Shown here: piece by piece, positions 6,702 through 7,532 of the stretch
Position numbering within the stretch: the first letter of the stretch is position 1
How the letters are laid out: every line of letters begins with the position of its first letter
Source of the DNA: UBA1067 sp963661055
GTDB taxonomy: Bacteria; Verrucomicrobiota; Kiritimatiellia; RFP12; UBA1067
Direction: 5' to 3'
Length of the DNA stretch: 7,532 nucleotides
Assembly (NCBI GenBank): GCA_963661055.1
Contig: CAVLAC010000097.1
Location: forward strand, 1 to 7,532
The notes under the pieces: model-generated
Told to the model about the DNA's origin: nothing
Databases searched by the model: none
The model's input: only the letters and a program-made list of their open reading frames with translations
Translations under genes and position numbers: made by a program

Positions 6702-6805
6702 AATCCTGAAATCCTGTTAATCCTGTCTAAAAACAACCCAAAATTTATTCCTTCCACTTCTTCCGTGACCGCCGAAGGCGGCTTCCGTGTGTTCCGTGGT
6801 TAAAA
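6702..6805. repeat. Degenerate repeats AATCCTG and TTCCGTG, with a palindrome between units
   Basis: AATCCTG occurs three times (6702-6708, 6710-6716, 6719-6725) at an 8-9-nt period. TTCCGTG occurs at 6761-6767, 6783-6789 and 6792-6798. A perfect palindrome CCGCC-gaa-GGCGG (6769-6781) sits between the first two TTCCGTG units. The end of the array, TCCGTGGTTAAAA (6793-6805), is identical over 13 nt to 322-334 upstream of the operon promoter, so both sides of the operon carry the same class of repeat. Confidence 0.75.
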
Positions 6806-6836
6806 GTTGCCGCTAGTGAGAGGTGCGCGTTTTTGG

Positions 6837-6865
6837 TTGGTTATGCCGCGCAGAAATGCTATAAT
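6837..6865 (+). promoter_or_regulatory. Sigma70-type promoter with extended -10 for the RhuM-family gene
   Basis: A -35-like TTGGTT (6837-6842) lies 17 nt before a perfect TATAAT (6860-6865). An extended -10 TG is at 6857-6858. Transcription would start near 6872, about 43 nt before the ATG at 6915. Positions 6855-6867 match the operon's -10 region (375-387) at 12 of 13 bases. Confidence 0.65.
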
Positions 6866-6914
6866 ATTAGGTGTGGAAATGTTGTATGACCAATTTGATT
6901 GAAAGTAGAGCGAA

Positions 6915-7352
6915 ATGCAAGAGAGCGAGTTGCCCGTTGTGATGTATTCGACACCTGATGGTGCCGTTAAAGTGAAGGCTATCATAAAAGATGAGACACT
7001 GTGGGTTACGCAAGCAGGGCTTGCCGACCTCTTTGATGTAAAGCCGCAAAATATTACTTATCACATCAAGAAGATATACGCAAGCCATGAACTTGTTGAG
7101 GAGGCAACTTGTAAAGAAATTTTACAAGTTCAATCTGAAGGCTCTCGAGAGATTGCGCGGCACCTTAAGTTCTATAATCTTGATATGGCGGTCTCCGTAG
7201 GCTATCGTGTGAATTCCTCTCGTGCCACGCAATTCAGAATCTGGGCGACGCGCGTTCTAAAGGAGTATGATATATTCAATCGGACGCAGCCCGTGTTTTC
7301 CGATTTTGATGCTGAGATTAAGCGAATCAGCGAAAACCGCAAGGGTGAATAA
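6915..7352 (+). CDS. Short RhuM-family protein, apparently internally deleted
   Basis: The 145-residue product matches the N-terminal part of RhuM-family proteins, named after a Salmonella pathogenicity-island protein and of uncertain function. Residues 10-116 show the family pattern: a short beta segment, a helix-turn-helix-like stretch (WVTQAGLADLFDVKPQNITYHI, residues 30-51), then FYNLDMAVSVGYRVN (86-100) and RATQFRIWATRVLKEY (103-118). Full-length members as I know them are about 300 residues or more and end in a segment like YxxFxxxQxxxxSDFDxxIKxI. Here that kind of tail (YDIFNRTQPVFSDFDAEIKRI, 118-138) follows directly after VLKE, so the middle seems missing rather than the end. Upstream purines (GAAAG, 6901-6905) make only a weak ribosome binding site. 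The frame is closed upstream by a TAG at 6906, which supports this start. It may be a small DNA-binding or regulatory protein or a decayed gene. Confidence 0.82.
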   Translation: MQESELPVVMYSTPDGAVKVKAIIKDETLWVTQAGLADLFDVKPQNITYHIKKIYASHELVEEATCKEILQVQSEGSREIARHLKFYNLDMAVSVGYRVNSSRATQFRIWATRVLKEYDIFNRTQPVFSDFDAEIKRISENRKGE

Positions 7353-7532
7353 GTAGTTATAGGTAGGGAGGGCGGCTCGTGCGGGTGTCGCCCGACCCGT
7401 CGTTGCGCGGTCTCGTACCGCCTCTCACGCGTAGACAAGAAACCGTATTCAGTCAGCCCTGCCTAGACAAGGTCTGTGGTTGCGGGCGAGTGTCACTCTT
7501 ACGGCGGCGAGCCGCTCCACTCCTCTCGTGCA
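7353..7532. other. GC-rich tail with no recognisable gene
   Basis: No gene is supported. No RhuM-like continuation is seen in the other frames after the stop at 7350-7352. Several short inverted repeats occur, such as GGGCG/CGCCC (7370-7374/7389-7393), but none is followed by a T run, so I call no terminator for the RhuM-family gene. The window ends within this region. Confidence 0.5.

Larger units (their letters stand above)
6331..6836. other. Gene-free region with GC palindromes and degenerate repeats
   Basis: No convincing gene is seen on either strand. A 66-codon open frame (6396-6596) has no ribosome binding site, and its low-complexity Pro/Ser/Arg/His composition is what C-rich non-coding DNA yields. 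The left part (6396-6590) is strongly pyrimidine-biased on the + strand. The middle carries two GC-rich inverted repeats, and the right part carries arrays related to those at 1-334. No T tracts follow these inverted repeats, so they are not intrinsic terminators. Confidence 0.6.

Overview
The window looks like an accessory stretch of a diderm (Gram-negative-type) bacterium, judged from two exported proteins, one of which ends as an outer-membrane beta-barrel does (terminal Phe). The mix of a giant secreted protein (InlB-like repeat, MBG/YDG-type Ig-like domains, BspA-type leucine-rich repeats), an outer-membrane barrel, and intergenic arrays of degenerate 9-10-nt repeats recalls host-associated Verrucomicrobiota (Kiritimatiellia or Lentisphaeria). 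That placement is an impression and cannot be proven from this sequence.

Layout. Positions 1-355 have no credible gene and hold clustered short degenerate repeats and small GC hairpins. A strong sigma70-type promoter (356-385, with extended -10) starts a leader of about 386 nt. By hand pairing this leader folds into an almost unbroken series of hairpins: three are closed by GAAA tetraloops, one is a long nested arm (562-687), one is a terminator-like hairpin that competes with that arm (669-717), and the last helix abuts the ribosome binding site. I could not match it to a known RNA family, and it is the most interesting object in the window.

The leader opens a two-gene operon. The first gene (778-5262) encodes a 1494-residue secreted multidomain protein with three tandem copies of an about 135-residue Trp/Cys-rich domain that I do not recognise. 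Twenty-six bases downstream, the second gene (5289-6284) encodes a 331-residue predicted outer-membrane beta-barrel. A textbook Rho-independent terminator (6300-6329) closes the operon. The simplest reading is a co-expressed cell-envelope module, a large surface or secreted protein plus a barrel, possibly controlled by the structured leader.

Positions 6331-6836 are gene-free and carry GC palindromes and another set of the degenerate repeats. A second promoter with nearly the same -10 region (6837-6865) precedes a 145-residue RhuM-family gene (6915-7352). This protein appears to keep the family's N-terminal domain and its C-terminal tail but lacks the middle. The last 180 bases have no recognisable gene.
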